Assembly: GCF_002863305.2 (NCBI RefSeq)
Contig: NZ_CP136962.1
Location: 1,984,001 to 2,048,000, forward strand
Direction of reading: 5' to 3'
DNA length: 64,000 nucleotides
DNA from: Neisseria perflava
GTDB lineage: Bacteria; Pseudomonadota; Gammaproteobacteria; Burkholderiales; Neisseriaceae
Below, in pieces: positions 10,301-17,506 of the stretch. Under the pieces are notes generated by a model. It was not told where the DNA came from. It searched no databases and was given only the letters and a program-made list of their open reading frames with translations. Positions within the stretch are counted from its first letter, which is position 1, and the number at the start of each line of letters is the position of its first letter. Position numbers and translations under genes: made by a program.

Positions 10301-11310
10301 TGCGTGCCAAAAAAGCCATTTTGGTGGGTGACCATCGTCAATTGCCACCGATATTCAATGAAGCCGACGGACTGACATTTGAAGATGAAGTCGAACAAAA
10401 CGAAGCACAGGAAAACAAGCAAGATTCCGATACGGATTTGACCGAGGATAATCTGCATAAATTCGAAAAAATGGTCACGGCGAGTCTGTTTAAAGAATTG
10501 TTTGAAAAGGCACCGGAAAGTTTACGCGAACGCTTAAATATTCAATTTCGTATGCACCCTGACATCATGAAGATGATCAACTACTTTTATGAAGGGCAAT
10601 TGACCTGCGGCAATCCGGATGCCGAACGGCCTCATGGGATTGAGTTTAAAGGACTATTGTCCCAAAAAGACCATGTGCTGTGGATTGATACGACAGATGA
10701 TGAAAAAGGAAAGCGTTTTTCGATTAATGACGGGCAAAGCAATATCAACGTATTAGAGGCAAGAATGATTGCCAAAACATTGGTGGATATGAACCGTCAG
10801 CTTGAGACATTGGGTTATGGCAAGGACAACAAAATGAAAGTAGGTGTCGTTTCATTTTACCAGCCTCAATGCCGCGTCATTCGTGATGAAATCCGAAAAA
10901 TCAATAAAGATAAATTATCGTTTTCCGCCATTGATGTAGAAATCAATACGGTTATCCGCTATCAAGGCAAAGAAAAACCGATTATTTTACTAAGCCTGGT
11001 AAAAAACAATGGTGGTGATAGAACACAAAAATTCCGAGCCGGCAGAGCAAACATTGCCCGTTTTGAATTTATCAATGTGGCAATGTCTCGCGCACAAAAT
11101 CTTTTATTGATATTCGGTGCAAGAAATATGCTGGAAAACCGGGAAGTCAAACTGCCTCGAATGGATAAAGCAGGATACGATAAAAAAATGGTTTATAAGA
11201 ATATGTTCAAATATTTAGAACATTGGGCAGAAACAGGCGGAATTTGCGATGCGAAAGAATTTTCCGCCATCCTGCCAAACATACAACCTCAGCAAAAAGG
11301 GCGTAGATAA
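7372..11310 (+). CDS. Island gene A: large Upf1-like superfamily 1 helicase
   Basis: A 1312-residue SF1 helicase of the AAA_11/AAA_12 (DNA2/NAM7/Upf1-like) type. Motif I is GPPGTGKT (453-460), motif II is IIDEVSKA (Asp962-Glu963), motif III is GDHRQLPP (986-993), and IQFRMHP, VIRYQGKEKP and NVAMSRAQ follow as motifs IV-VI. Residues 1-430 are not recognised. About 500 residues between motifs I and II are rich in Glu, Gln, Leu and Lys and predicted coiled coil, a long arm like those in some defence helicases. It would move on or unwind DNA or RNA using ATP. Three AGGTCGTCTGAA sites lie inside it. The stop overlaps the next start by one base (TAATG). Confidence 0.9.
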   Translation: MTGKTVYFRLPETEQKHKNSVTQEMLGKSISRAFRSYKAQFPQYSSKEYETVAKQFCEDFFLADEAIVANFANLSLQDNSEKKISLSIRISSHPVFNQHIPHNIAVAVIGYCPTATVSPVFIPERVFLTHGGMDATAYEKQVETHFYQLQENSYPPRSQPNLLSSDFTKSLPAYAAKTKERLSGWLDFLTFKNKLIKHKTQGLRYLHWQFNEQTGQVHFLVIAEDEQVLKKARAAFSRQNLHAFKRETSDQPFRFLLPQKDASRVESAFSQLGQLAKDGVKIIQFNHSDKAKVKVCEDYRKALQQENAGEKNQFDFSKAVFADVFVDISEELNNKISQFEDNTDSDKQDGNQHSRQDKINHLFRNLPKNGFLSISLVGDLALIERHRRAVKNLQQNEGCYAPYLSSYLFDIENANRPNEIPEITEWENKSLNDKQKSAVQKMLAAPDICLIQGPPGTGKTTVIAEACLQFAKRGETVLLASQAHDALDNALSRLQNHPELRAVRLAKSANRITEEGKQFTGESILSKHYVSLRNYVDKEYLQPFNELSGETEKLREWVRQAEFVAHDLQQLRAEYRTNQGRLKQAEQALIQAKIEFDEQQDIFRRHSRDIENIAQLIGLLNEKNSGEALRNSDFVLPETLYPLVEHLTNLEHLHINQPFSYERFLAESENQAAILYALIQRYQRIQAVLPKMEADLARLNSGNGTMGTDTKTLLEIERLQQEITDIKNKMEMEEDDSDKFYAQWKEKRKELGRLKDKPSDGLNLEPYQIFNDAERFTQNNPAMLKPLLIQRVQNLTIFQQQYQTLVQATVWDLNNQLQGYDLQPPSDKTMQEKQADLESLEEIKYQITERGRLKKQQSAQILIDGGFSAEADFLAEFATQQSRLNLLERELQTLQTQNQDFMPLFSRWQEILKEPEKRAEKDWSELEKPFVESCNLVAITCNENERTLTDNDFDGFDVVIIDEVSKATPLEMLLPLMRAKKAILVGDHRQLPPIFNEADGLTFEDEVEQNEAQENKQDSDTDLTEDNLHKFEKMVTASLFKELFEKAPESLRERLNIQFRMHPDIMKMINYFYEGQLTCGNPDAERPHGIEFKGLLSQKDHVLWIDTTDDEKGKRFSINDGQSNINVLEARMIAKTLVDMNRQLETLGYGKDNKMKVGVVSFYQPQCRVIRDEIRKINKDKLSFSAIDVEINTVIRYQGKEKPIILLSLVKNNGGDRTQKFRAGRANIARFEFINVAMSRAQNLLLIFGARNMLENREVKLPRMDKAGYDKKMVYKNMFKYLEHWAETGGICDAKEFSAILPNIQPQQKGRR
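9108..9119 (+). other. Mucosa-dialect DUS inside gene A
   Basis: AGGTCGTCTGAA followed by A. It differs from the host AG-DUS by C-to-T at position 4. Confidence 0.8.
9624..9635 (+). other. Mucosa-dialect DUS inside gene A
   Basis: A second AGGTCGTCTGAA, in the same orientation and reading frame region as the first (encoding GRLK). Confidence 0.8.
9921..9932 (+). other. Mucosa-dialect DUS inside gene A
   Basis: A third AGGTCGTCTGAA in the helicase gene. No AGGCCGTCTGAA is seen in this gene. Confidence 0.8.
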
Positions 11311-13355
11311 TGGATAAATTGCTGGCAAAAAAGACCTTTTCCTATCCGATTTACCGCGCGGATACAGAGTATCGCTACCGTAAAATTGGTACGCCGACCG
11401 TATTTGCCGAGTTGTTGATGGGTCTTGCCCATAATGATTTTCCTCAGTTGACAAATAACAGTTTGGCACAGATTGCCAATGTGCTGAAACTGGATTTCAC
11501 CTTTGTCCGCTATACACTGGAAAATCTTAATGATACGGTACTGATCGAACATATTGACTTACCCAACAAGAAAGATGATTTAGACAAGTTACCTCTAATC
11601 GATTTAAAGCTGACCGACAATGGTAAAAAGTTTTACCGTGAGAAAAAAATGCCGGGGCGGCGTAGAACGGAAAATGCTGAATTTTGGTTTAATCCATTAT
11701 TGAATGAATATGTCGGCAAACCAAAACAGAGCGCAAGCAACGTAGAATATGTTGAACTGAATTGTTCCCTTTTCCCTGTTGATGAAGCTTTATTGCAGCA
11801 ATTGAGTGGGCTGGAGTCTACAAATCAAAAATGGTTTGATGCCGAAACCGAATTGGAGCATGACGGCATCAGTGTAACGCGCGATGAAGATACATCTTTA
11901 CCGCAAACCGTCCCTGTCAAGCTCACGCTGGATGGCAACCGTTATTTGAATATTGACAGCTCAGACAAGCTGTTTTCCCAATGGATAAATACGCGCGATC
12001 CGCAAGTCATCAAAGAGCATTTGCTTAAGCCTATGATTTCCAACGCTAAGAATGCACTCCAAGGCGAGGCATTCTTGTATTACCCTGAAAACGACTTACT
12101 GTCATTAGTTCTGGCGGATCAGGAATCCGATATACGTCAAATCAGCGATGCGGTTGAAGTCAAATTCAATGGAAATCAGGAAATTGACGATAAAATGCCG
12201 CTGATTGTCTTCGCCGATATTGCCGAAGCCAAATTAGACAGTAAACATCTTTCCATTCCTGCCGAAGCCAAATTAGACGGTAAACATCTTTCCATTCCTG
12301 CCCTGTTAAAAGATTCAGACGGCCTGACCCGCATATTTTTCCGTTTTTCGGATAATACGCTTTTTGTGGAGAAAACAGGTTATCTCGAGTGCTATTTCGA
12401 TCATCAGCCGTATCTGTTACCGGCAAAAATTTTATATCAAGAATCTGAAAATTGGCTTGCCAACCTGCTCGCCCTTTCTCAGCCAAATATGGCAGTTTTG
12501 GCATTTATGGCAAATTTTGTCCCCGCAGCCGATATTCTGAAAAAGTTACCTGAGATGACGATAACTCAGGCATCTGACTTTGCAGAACTCATCAAAAAGA
12601 CTTGGAACAAGCCATTTAAACCCGAAGGTTGGGCGGAAATGATCAAGCCGCTTAACAATGAAGATGACTTGAGACAATTTACAGAATACTTTCCAAAAGT
12701 GGAATTGGGTTTGGCTCGACTGTCAGCAGAAGCGCAACGGCAAGCCTTTGATTGGGCTGTCAATAATGAAAAATCGACAGTGCATAAAATTCCCGAATTG
12801 TCCGAACTGCTGGCGTTGCACAAAGCATTAGGCCGTCTGAATCCCACCGCATTGGAATTAAAGGACATCAAGCCGAATAGCCTGGAAAAAATCAGTCTAT
12901 GGCAGAAAAACGTCGAAGAAATCAACCGCACTTTTCCTGCAATTTCCGCTTCAAACGGCATTGCCAAACTGTCGGAGCAGCTAAAACAATGGCAAACAGC
13001 GGTATTCCGACTTTTCGAACCCCTAGATGAAACTCGGAAATTTGCCGTATTGGATACCAACTTTGTCCGCAACCGTCCTGGCAGTCTGTCTGTAATCCAA
13101 ACGGAAGGCACGGTAATCCTTCCTCAAACCGTGTTAAACGAATTGGATTATCAAAAAGAGAAGTTCAAACGGGATTTAGCTACCGCCAAACAAACCTTAG
13201 TGGAAAAAACCGAGCAATGTGAAGCCATTGTTTCAGTCGACATTGATGCACAAATTGCAGATTGCGATGCCCGTTTAGGCCGTCTGAAAGCAGAGTTAGA
13301 TGCGGTCAGAACGCAATTGACCCAATTAAACGACAAGGAAAAGCCAAATGGCTAA
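11310..13355 (+). CDS. Island gene B: winged-helix-like protein ending in the N-terminal half of a PIN nuclease
   Basis: A 681-residue protein. Residues about 45-110 look like a winged helix (SLAQIANVLKL, then LTDNGKKFYRE). The middle is not recognised and holds a 13-residue tandem duplication (residues 305-330). The C-terminus starts a PIN domain: FAVLDTNFV with the first catalytic Asp582, then VLNELDYQK with Glu611, after which the chain becomes coiled coil and stops. The two remaining PIN acidic residues are in gene C. Start and stop codons overlap those of its neighbours (TAATG before, ATGGCTAA after), so translation is probably coupled. AG-DUS sites lie at 12830 and 13277. Confidence 0.75.
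   Translation: MDKLLAKKTFSYPIYRADTEYRYRKIGTPTVFAELLMGLAHNDFPQLTNNSLAQIANVLKLDFTFVRYTLENLNDTVLIEHIDLPNKKDDLDKLPLIDLKLTDNGKKFYREKKMPGRRRTENAEFWFNPLLNEYVGKPKQSASNVEYVELNCSLFPVDEALLQQLSGLESTNQKWFDAETELEHDGISVTRDEDTSLPQTVPVKLTLDGNRYLNIDSSDKLFSQWINTRDPQVIKEHLLKPMISNAKNALQGEAFLYYPENDLLSLVLADQESDIRQISDAVEVKFNGNQEIDDKMPLIVFADIAEAKLDSKHLSIPAEAKLDGKHLSIPALLKDSDGLTRIFFRFSDNTLFVEKTGYLECYFDHQPYLLPAKILYQESENWLANLLALSQPNMAVLAFMANFVPAADILKKLPEMTITQASDFAELIKKTWNKPFKPEGWAEMIKPLNNEDDLRQFTEYFPKVELGLARLSAEAQRQAFDWAVNNEKSTVHKIPELSELLALHKALGRLNPTALELKDIKPNSLEKISLWQKNVEEINRTFPAISASNGIAKLSEQLKQWQTAVFRLFEPLDETRKFAVLDTNFVRNRPGSLSVIQTEGTVILPQTVLNELDYQKEKFKRDLATAKQTLVEKTEQCEAIVSVDIDAQIADCDARLGRLKAELDAVRTQLTQLNDKEKPNG
12222..12299 (+). 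repeat. In-frame 39-bp tandem duplication in gene B
   Basis: Two direct copies (12222-12260 and 12261-12299) differ at one base (AGT versus GGT) and encode AEAKLDSKHLSIP and AEAKLDGKHLSIP. The unit is 13 codons, so copy-number change would keep the frame. Confidence 0.9.
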
Positions 13356-13845
13356 AAAGAACAAAAACAAGCAAAAACAGCAAAACCAAATTGACGGACA
13401 AGCCAAACCGGCGGTAGAAAAATCGCCCGCAAGGCTGGCATTGGAGAAACAGCGCGATGAATTGAATGCGCAAATCCTGCAAGTCCAAAACCAAAAATCC
13501 AAATGGGAAAAGGAAAAACGCGATTTGGATTTGAAGCGGCAGCAGGCAGAAAAAGAAAAAATCCAAGCGGAAAAAAGCGTTGAGCGGTTGGAACGGGAAG
13601 CCGCAGAAATACGCGCAGCTATACGCAAGATTGAAGAATTGAAACTGGCGCAGCATACGGAATCTGCCGAACCAGGAATTTTGGCATTGATGGGTACAAA
13701 AGCAGACGGGCAGAACCGCAACGGACAAAACGATCAAACCATCCTGGCTGTTGCCGCACGATATAAATTGAATGATGTGGTACTTTATACAGAAGATAAA
13801 AACCTTAAAAATCACGCTACGGCTGTCGGAATTAAAACCATCTGA
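13348..13845 (+). CDS. Island gene C: coiled-coil protein ending in the C-terminal half of a PIN nuclease
   Basis: A 165-residue protein. Residues 1-25 are Lys/Gln-rich and about 28-105 form a heptad-rich coiled coil. The last 40 residues match the end of a PIN domain: NDQTILAVA with the third acidic residue Asp129, and VLYTEDKNL with Asp150. With Asp582 and Glu611 of gene B these complete the usual four acidic residues of a PIN metal-dependent RNase. It overlaps gene B by eight bases and has its own ribosome-binding site (AAGGA, eight bases before ATG). The halves probably assemble through their coiled coils. Assembly is inference. Confidence 0.75.
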   Translation: MAKKNKNKQKQQNQIDGQAKPAVEKSPARLALEKQRDELNAQILQVQNQKSKWEKEKRDLDLKRQQAEKEKIQAEKSVERLEREAAEIRAAIRKIEELKLAQHTESAEPGILALMGTKADGQNRNGQNDQTILAVAARYKLNDVVLYTEDKNLKNHATAVGIKTI

Positions 13846-13885
13846 ACCGTAACATCGTCTGAAAACGATTTAGGAGACGAATAAA

Positions 13886-14998
13886 ATGAGTCAAATCAGC
13901 GAAAACCGTTGGCAATTGGAACGCGAACGGGAAATCCGCGAAGCCGCACGCAAGGCAAGGGAAACCGAAATCAACCAAACAACGGAAATTTATCTGCGCC
14001 GTTACGAACAGCAGCTAAACGATTTGGAAAACAGCGATCTGGCTGAATTTGCTTTGCAGAACATCGCTACCATACGCACTGAGATTCAACGGGTACGACA
14101 TATGAACGCCTATGACGGCCGTAACCGCAGTTTTGCTATTGGTCGGCTTGTACAAGCCATACGTTACGAAGCACAGGAAAACAAAAGGGTAGCGGAAGAA
14201 CACCAACGTCTGTTGCGTGAAGAGGCGGAACGTGCGGCGGAACGTTTGCGTGCTGAAATAGAAAACGTATGGATACAGGAAACAAGTAATTGGGAAAATA
14301 AGCAGGCACGAAATTTGGCATTCAAACCTTTAGCAATAGTTCGAAAACGTATTACGGAGGAAAATCTAAGTATTGCTGACATAAAATCGGCGATTCGCGA
14401 AATTAAACAATCGGCAGAACAACAAGCCGAAGAAATTCGAAAAAATTTTGCTAAAACCGTACAAGACGAAGTTGCACAAACACAAAAGTCCGATCTTTTA
14501 AAATTTATTGAAACCGCCAATCTGCCACAATCGGAATCCGAGCGGTTAAAACAAAAAATAGAGCAAGAAAATCAAAAGGATTTGACAGAAATCATCCAAG
14601 AAGCCCACCAAATCGAAGATACGGTGATTGAAAACGAAGCAGTCCGTAAGGAAATGGTCAAAGCCGTATATCAATCGCTGAAGCAAGCCGGTTTTACGGT
14701 TTTGCCACCGGTCAAACAAGGTGTAGGCGAAGACAGCGTCGTTGTCATCCAAGCAAGCCGCCCGCAAGGAAACCAGGCAAAATTCCGTGTACGTTTAGAT
14801 GGTGCGGTTCGCTATGAATTTGATAACTATAAAGGGCAGCGCTGTAAAGAAGATATGCAAAAAGTATTGCCGAAACTATCCGAAGTTTATGGTGTAAATT
14901 TATCTGATGAACGTGTTCTTTGGGAAAATCCGGATGACGAACATGCCGATGCCAAACCCATCAATCCAACACATACGGCAAAATCGCACTTAAGGTAA
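13886..14998 (+). CDS. Island gene D: coiled-coil protein of unknown function
   Basis: A 370-residue soluble protein, highly charged and helical over residues 1-260, with long Glu/Arg/Gln heptad stretches (REREIREAARKARE, EEAERAAERLRAE). A more globular part (about 265-350) contains the beta-like stretches TVLPPVKQG, DSVVVIQASRP and AKFRVRLDGAVRYEFDNYKG. I recognise no domain and see no catalytic motif. It starts 40 bases after gene C with TAGGAGACG as ribosome-binding site and ends four bases before gene E. It could be an adaptor between the helicase/PIN part and the AAA+ part (inference). Confidence 0.65.
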   Translation: MSQISENRWQLEREREIREAARKARETEINQTTEIYLRRYEQQLNDLENSDLAEFALQNIATIRTEIQRVRHMNAYDGRNRSFAIGRLVQAIRYEAQENKRVAEEHQRLLREEAERAAERLRAEIENVWIQETSNWENKQARNLAFKPLAIVRKRITEENLSIADIKSAIREIKQSAEQQAEEIRKNFAKTVQDEVAQTQKSDLLKFIETANLPQSESERLKQKIEQENQKDLTEIIQEAHQIEDTVIENEAVRKEMVKAVYQSLKQAGFTVLPPVKQGVGEDSVVVIQASRPQGNQAKFRVRLDGAVRYEFDNYKGQRCKEDMQKVLPKLSEVYGVNLSDERVLWENPDDEHADAKPINPTHTAKSHLR

Positions 14999-15002
14999 AA
15001 AA

Positions 15003-16838
15003 ATGAACGAATATATCAATACATGGCTGGAAAACTTTGAACGTCAATCCATAATACGTCGGGCTTTAATCATCAGCGGAAACATCATTGACTTAGGTTT
15101 CAACCGTTATAACAAATTAATGCCGATAAACAGAATTATTGAAGAAAGTTTAAAAGCACAAGGTTTTGAACAGGTTGTATTTTACTCCCGTTTGAATGGG
15201 ATATCGGGTGTTTCCTCGCAAGAATGGGAAGGATTGAACCGGCTCGGTATGCAGACCGAAGTTGGTGAGGCTTACGATTTTGACGATGACGGTGAAGATA
15301 ATAAAGTAATATCTGGACGCATTCCCATTCAGCCTCAGGATTTTTTTGCTACCGTTGAACAAGTCATGACCAAAACACAGAAAAAAGCCGCCTTTATCGT
15401 AGATTGGTCAAATTATCTGTTTGGGCAAATCAATGCCTTGAGTGAAACGGAACGAGCTTGGTTGCAACAAATCGCCACTGGCCTACGGGATGCCGAACAA
15501 ATAACAACCGCAGAAGCGATGGGCCAACCGCAAAGCCTGTTGGTTTTTCTGTGCTCGGGCAATACCGCCTTACCGCCATCCGTTTATCTGAACAATCCTT
15601 TATTTGCCGAAATAACCATTCCCCTACCTAATATTTCCGAACGCGAAGCCGCTATTTTGGCAAGACAAACACAATGGAAGGTTAGTGATAATTTGAGTGC
15701 GGGAAGTCAATCGTTGGCAGATTTTGTTACGTTAACCGATACTCTGACTTTACGCGATATAGATAACCTTGTCCGTTTATCCAGGCAACAGCAGACATCT
15801 ATCAATATACAGAATTTAGTATCGCTGTACCGTTATGGTAAACGTCAATCCCCTTGGGAAAAACTGAATTATCAAAGATTGAAAGATGCCCAAATCACGC
15901 TTCAAAGACGAGTCAAAGGACAGGAATCGGCAATTGGAGCCGTAAACAAGATTTTGATACGAGCCTATACCGGGCTTTCAGGGTTGCAGCATTCAGTTAA
16001 AGCCCGTACACCTAAAGGAGCGCTGTTTTTTGTTGGACCGACAGGCGTAGGCAAAACCGAATTGGCAAAATCATTGGCACAATTTCTATTTGGTGATGAG
16101 GATGCCTGCATCCGCTTCGATATGTCGGAATTTAATCACGAACACGCTGATCAACGATTAGTCGGCGCACCGCCGGGATATGTCGGTTTTGAAGAAGGAG
16201 GTCAATTGACCAATGCAGTGAAAACACGCCCATTTTCCCTACTCTTGTTTGATGAAATCGAAAAAGCCCATCCGCGGATTTTAGATAAATTTCTACAAAT
16301 ATTAGAAGATGGTCGATTGACCGACGGAAAAGGCGAAACCATTTCTTTTGCCGATACCTTTATCGTTTTCACTTCCAATATCGGTGCGGCTAATATTCGG
16401 TCTGACGAAGATAATAAAGAAAATATTGCAGAACAATTTAAGCAGGCAGTGCAATCTCATTTTAGAGACGAACTAAACCGCCCAGAATTATTAGGACGTA
16501 TAGGCGATGCAAACATTATCCCGTTTAACTTCATACAGGATGATGCTGTATTAAAAGATATAGCCCGCGCAAAACTTAAACCATTGACAGGCCGTCTGAA
16601 AGAAAAATGGGGGCTTGAAAAACTGGTATTTGAAAATGAGGATAAAGCACTAGATGCATTAATCAAACAAGTAAATTATCAACACGGGGGGCGTGGCGTA
16701 TTAAACGTTTTAACAAAATATTTATTCGACCCACTGGCAGAATTTCTCTTTGAGCGAGTAGAACAGCCCCATAAATTAAAAGGCAGGACATTAAAAGTCT
16801 TGCAGGCAGGAAAATATTTTGATTTCGAGTTGGAATAA
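15003..16838 (+). CDS. Island gene E: ClpB-like AAA+ ATPase with a degenerate first module
   Basis: A 611-residue protein. The second half is a clear AAA_2/ClpB D2-type module: Walker A GPTGVGKT (345-352), the pore-loop region GAPPGYVGFEEGG, Walker B LLLFDEIEKAHP (Asp417-Glu418), sensor 1 FTSNIG (Asn459), and a C-terminal small domain with GGRGVLN as sensor 2. The first half (about 15-280) follows an AAA+ order without a P-loop: ALIISGN, a Walker-B-like AAFIVDWSNYL and sensor-like LLVFLCSGN. It may be an inactive ring-forming module. Such proteins unfold or remodel other proteins using ATP. The stop overlaps gene F (TAATG). Confidence 0.85.
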   Translation: MNEYINTWLENFERQSIIRRALIISGNIIDLGFNRYNKLMPINRIIEESLKAQGFEQVVFYSRLNGISGVSSQEWEGLNRLGMQTEVGEAYDFDDDGEDNKVISGRIPIQPQDFFATVEQVMTKTQKKAAFIVDWSNYLFGQINALSETERAWLQQIATGLRDAEQITTAEAMGQPQSLLVFLCSGNTALPPSVYLNNPLFAEITIPLPNISEREAAILARQTQWKVSDNLSAGSQSLADFVTLTDTLTLRDIDNLVRLSRQQQTSINIQNLVSLYRYGKRQSPWEKLNYQRLKDAQITLQRRVKGQESAIGAVNKILIRAYTGLSGLQHSVKARTPKGALFFVGPTGVGKTELAKSLAQFLFGDEDACIRFDMSEFNHEHADQRLVGAPPGYVGFEEGGQLTNAVKTRPFSLLLFDEIEKAHPRILDKFLQILEDGRLTDGKGETISFADTFIVFTSNIGAANIRSDEDNKENIAEQFKQAVQSHFRDELNRPELLGRIGDANIIPFNFIQDDAVLKDIARAKLKPLTGRLKEKWGLEKLVFENEDKALDALIKQVNYQHGGRGVLNVLTKYLFDPLAEFLFERVEQPHKLKGRTLKVLQAGKYFDFELE

Positions 16839-17422
16839 TGCACTGGCTGAATATATCCCATATTGTTGAAGCTACCGAAGCCGAAGGACCAGGTCTGCGT
16901 TTTGTAATTTGGGTTCAAGGATGTCTGAAACGGTGTAAAGGTTGTTGCAATGGTGAATTACTGAAAATAAAACCTGCCCACCTTATGCGATCGAATGAAA
17001 TCATTCAATTACTTAAAAACGCAACGGAAAAATATCCACTAGAGGGTCTTACCTTTCTTGGTGGAGAGCCTTTTTTACAAGCTGAAGGATTAGCCGATAT
17101 TGCCGAGGCCGCACATAATCTAAATCTATCCGTAATGGTTTTTTCCGGCTACGAATATACCGAACTGTCAGAAAATAAATTTTCAGGCAGCAAAAGGCTA
17201 TTAAACTCTACAGACCTATTGGTCGACGGAGAATTTGATAATACACAAATAGAAACAACAAGAAATTGGGTGGGTTCGACAAACCAAAAATTCTATTATT
17301 TGACAAATCGTTATTCAGATGGGATTGAGACTCAAGAATTATCGGTAACTAATGAATGGAGAGTGGATAGTTGTAATAATATTCAAAGTAATGGATTACC
17401 TGTTAAATTTTATCCATATTAA
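16838..17422 (+). CDS. Island gene F: short radical-SAM activating-enzyme-like protein
   Basis: A 194-residue protein with the radical-SAM cluster motif CLKRCKGC (Cys29, Cys33, Cys36) preceded by GPGLRFVIWVQG, and the SAM-contacting FLGGEPF about residues 72-78. Size and layout resemble NrdG and other activases that place a glycyl radical on a partner enzyme. No glycyl-radical enzyme is in the window, so the substrate is unknown. The last part (SNGLPVKFYPY) lacks extra iron-sulfur motifs. Translation is coupled to gene E by TAATG. Low G+C, like the rest of the island. Oxygen sensitivity is expected from the family. Confidence 0.85.
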   Translation: MHWLNISHIVEATEAEGPGLRFVIWVQGCLKRCKGCCNGELLKIKPAHLMRSNEIIQLLKNATEKYPLEGLTFLGGEPFLQAEGLADIAEAAHNLNLSVMVFSGYEYTELSENKFSGSKRLLNSTDLLVDGEFDNTQIETTRNWVGSTNQKFYYLTNRYSDGIETQELSVTNEWRVDSCNNIQSNGLPVKFYPY

Positions 17423-17492
17423 TTTAACAACATTAAAATAATACATTTTTACCTATTATACGAAGACTTATACTATAAAATTATAAATAAAA

Positions 17493-17504
17493 AGGTCGTC
17501 TGAA
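17493..17504 (+). other. Mucosa-dialect DUS at the island/bioC border
   Basis: AGGTCGTCTGAA ends two bases before the bioC start codon, at the point where A+T-rich sequence gives way to G+C-rich sequence. Confidence 0.8.
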
Positions 17505-17506
17505 AC

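Larger units (their letters stand above)
7280..17505 (+). mobile_element. A+T-rich genomic island with a six-gene operon between bioH and bioC
   Basis: Six genes in one direction fill this stretch with overlaps or gaps of at most 40 bases. Spot counts show the shift in composition: 37% G+C in 8281-8340 and 32% in 15121-15180, against 60% in 6661-6720 (bioH) and 62% in 17761-17820 (bioC). It carries DUS of the AGGTCGTCTGAA dialect as well as the local AGGCCGTCTGAA. No integrase, transposase, tRNA or flanking repeat is visible, so entry by natural transformation and homologous recombination in bioH and bioC fits best (inference). Exact ends are unknown. Confidence 0.75.

Noticed and set aside
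13330..13355. Programmed +1 frameshift joining genes B and C into one PIN protein
   Set aside because: The gene C frame is open only 18 bases upstream of its ATG, no clear slippery site is present, and gene C has a good ribosome-binding site, so separate coupled translation is simpler. It is not excluded.
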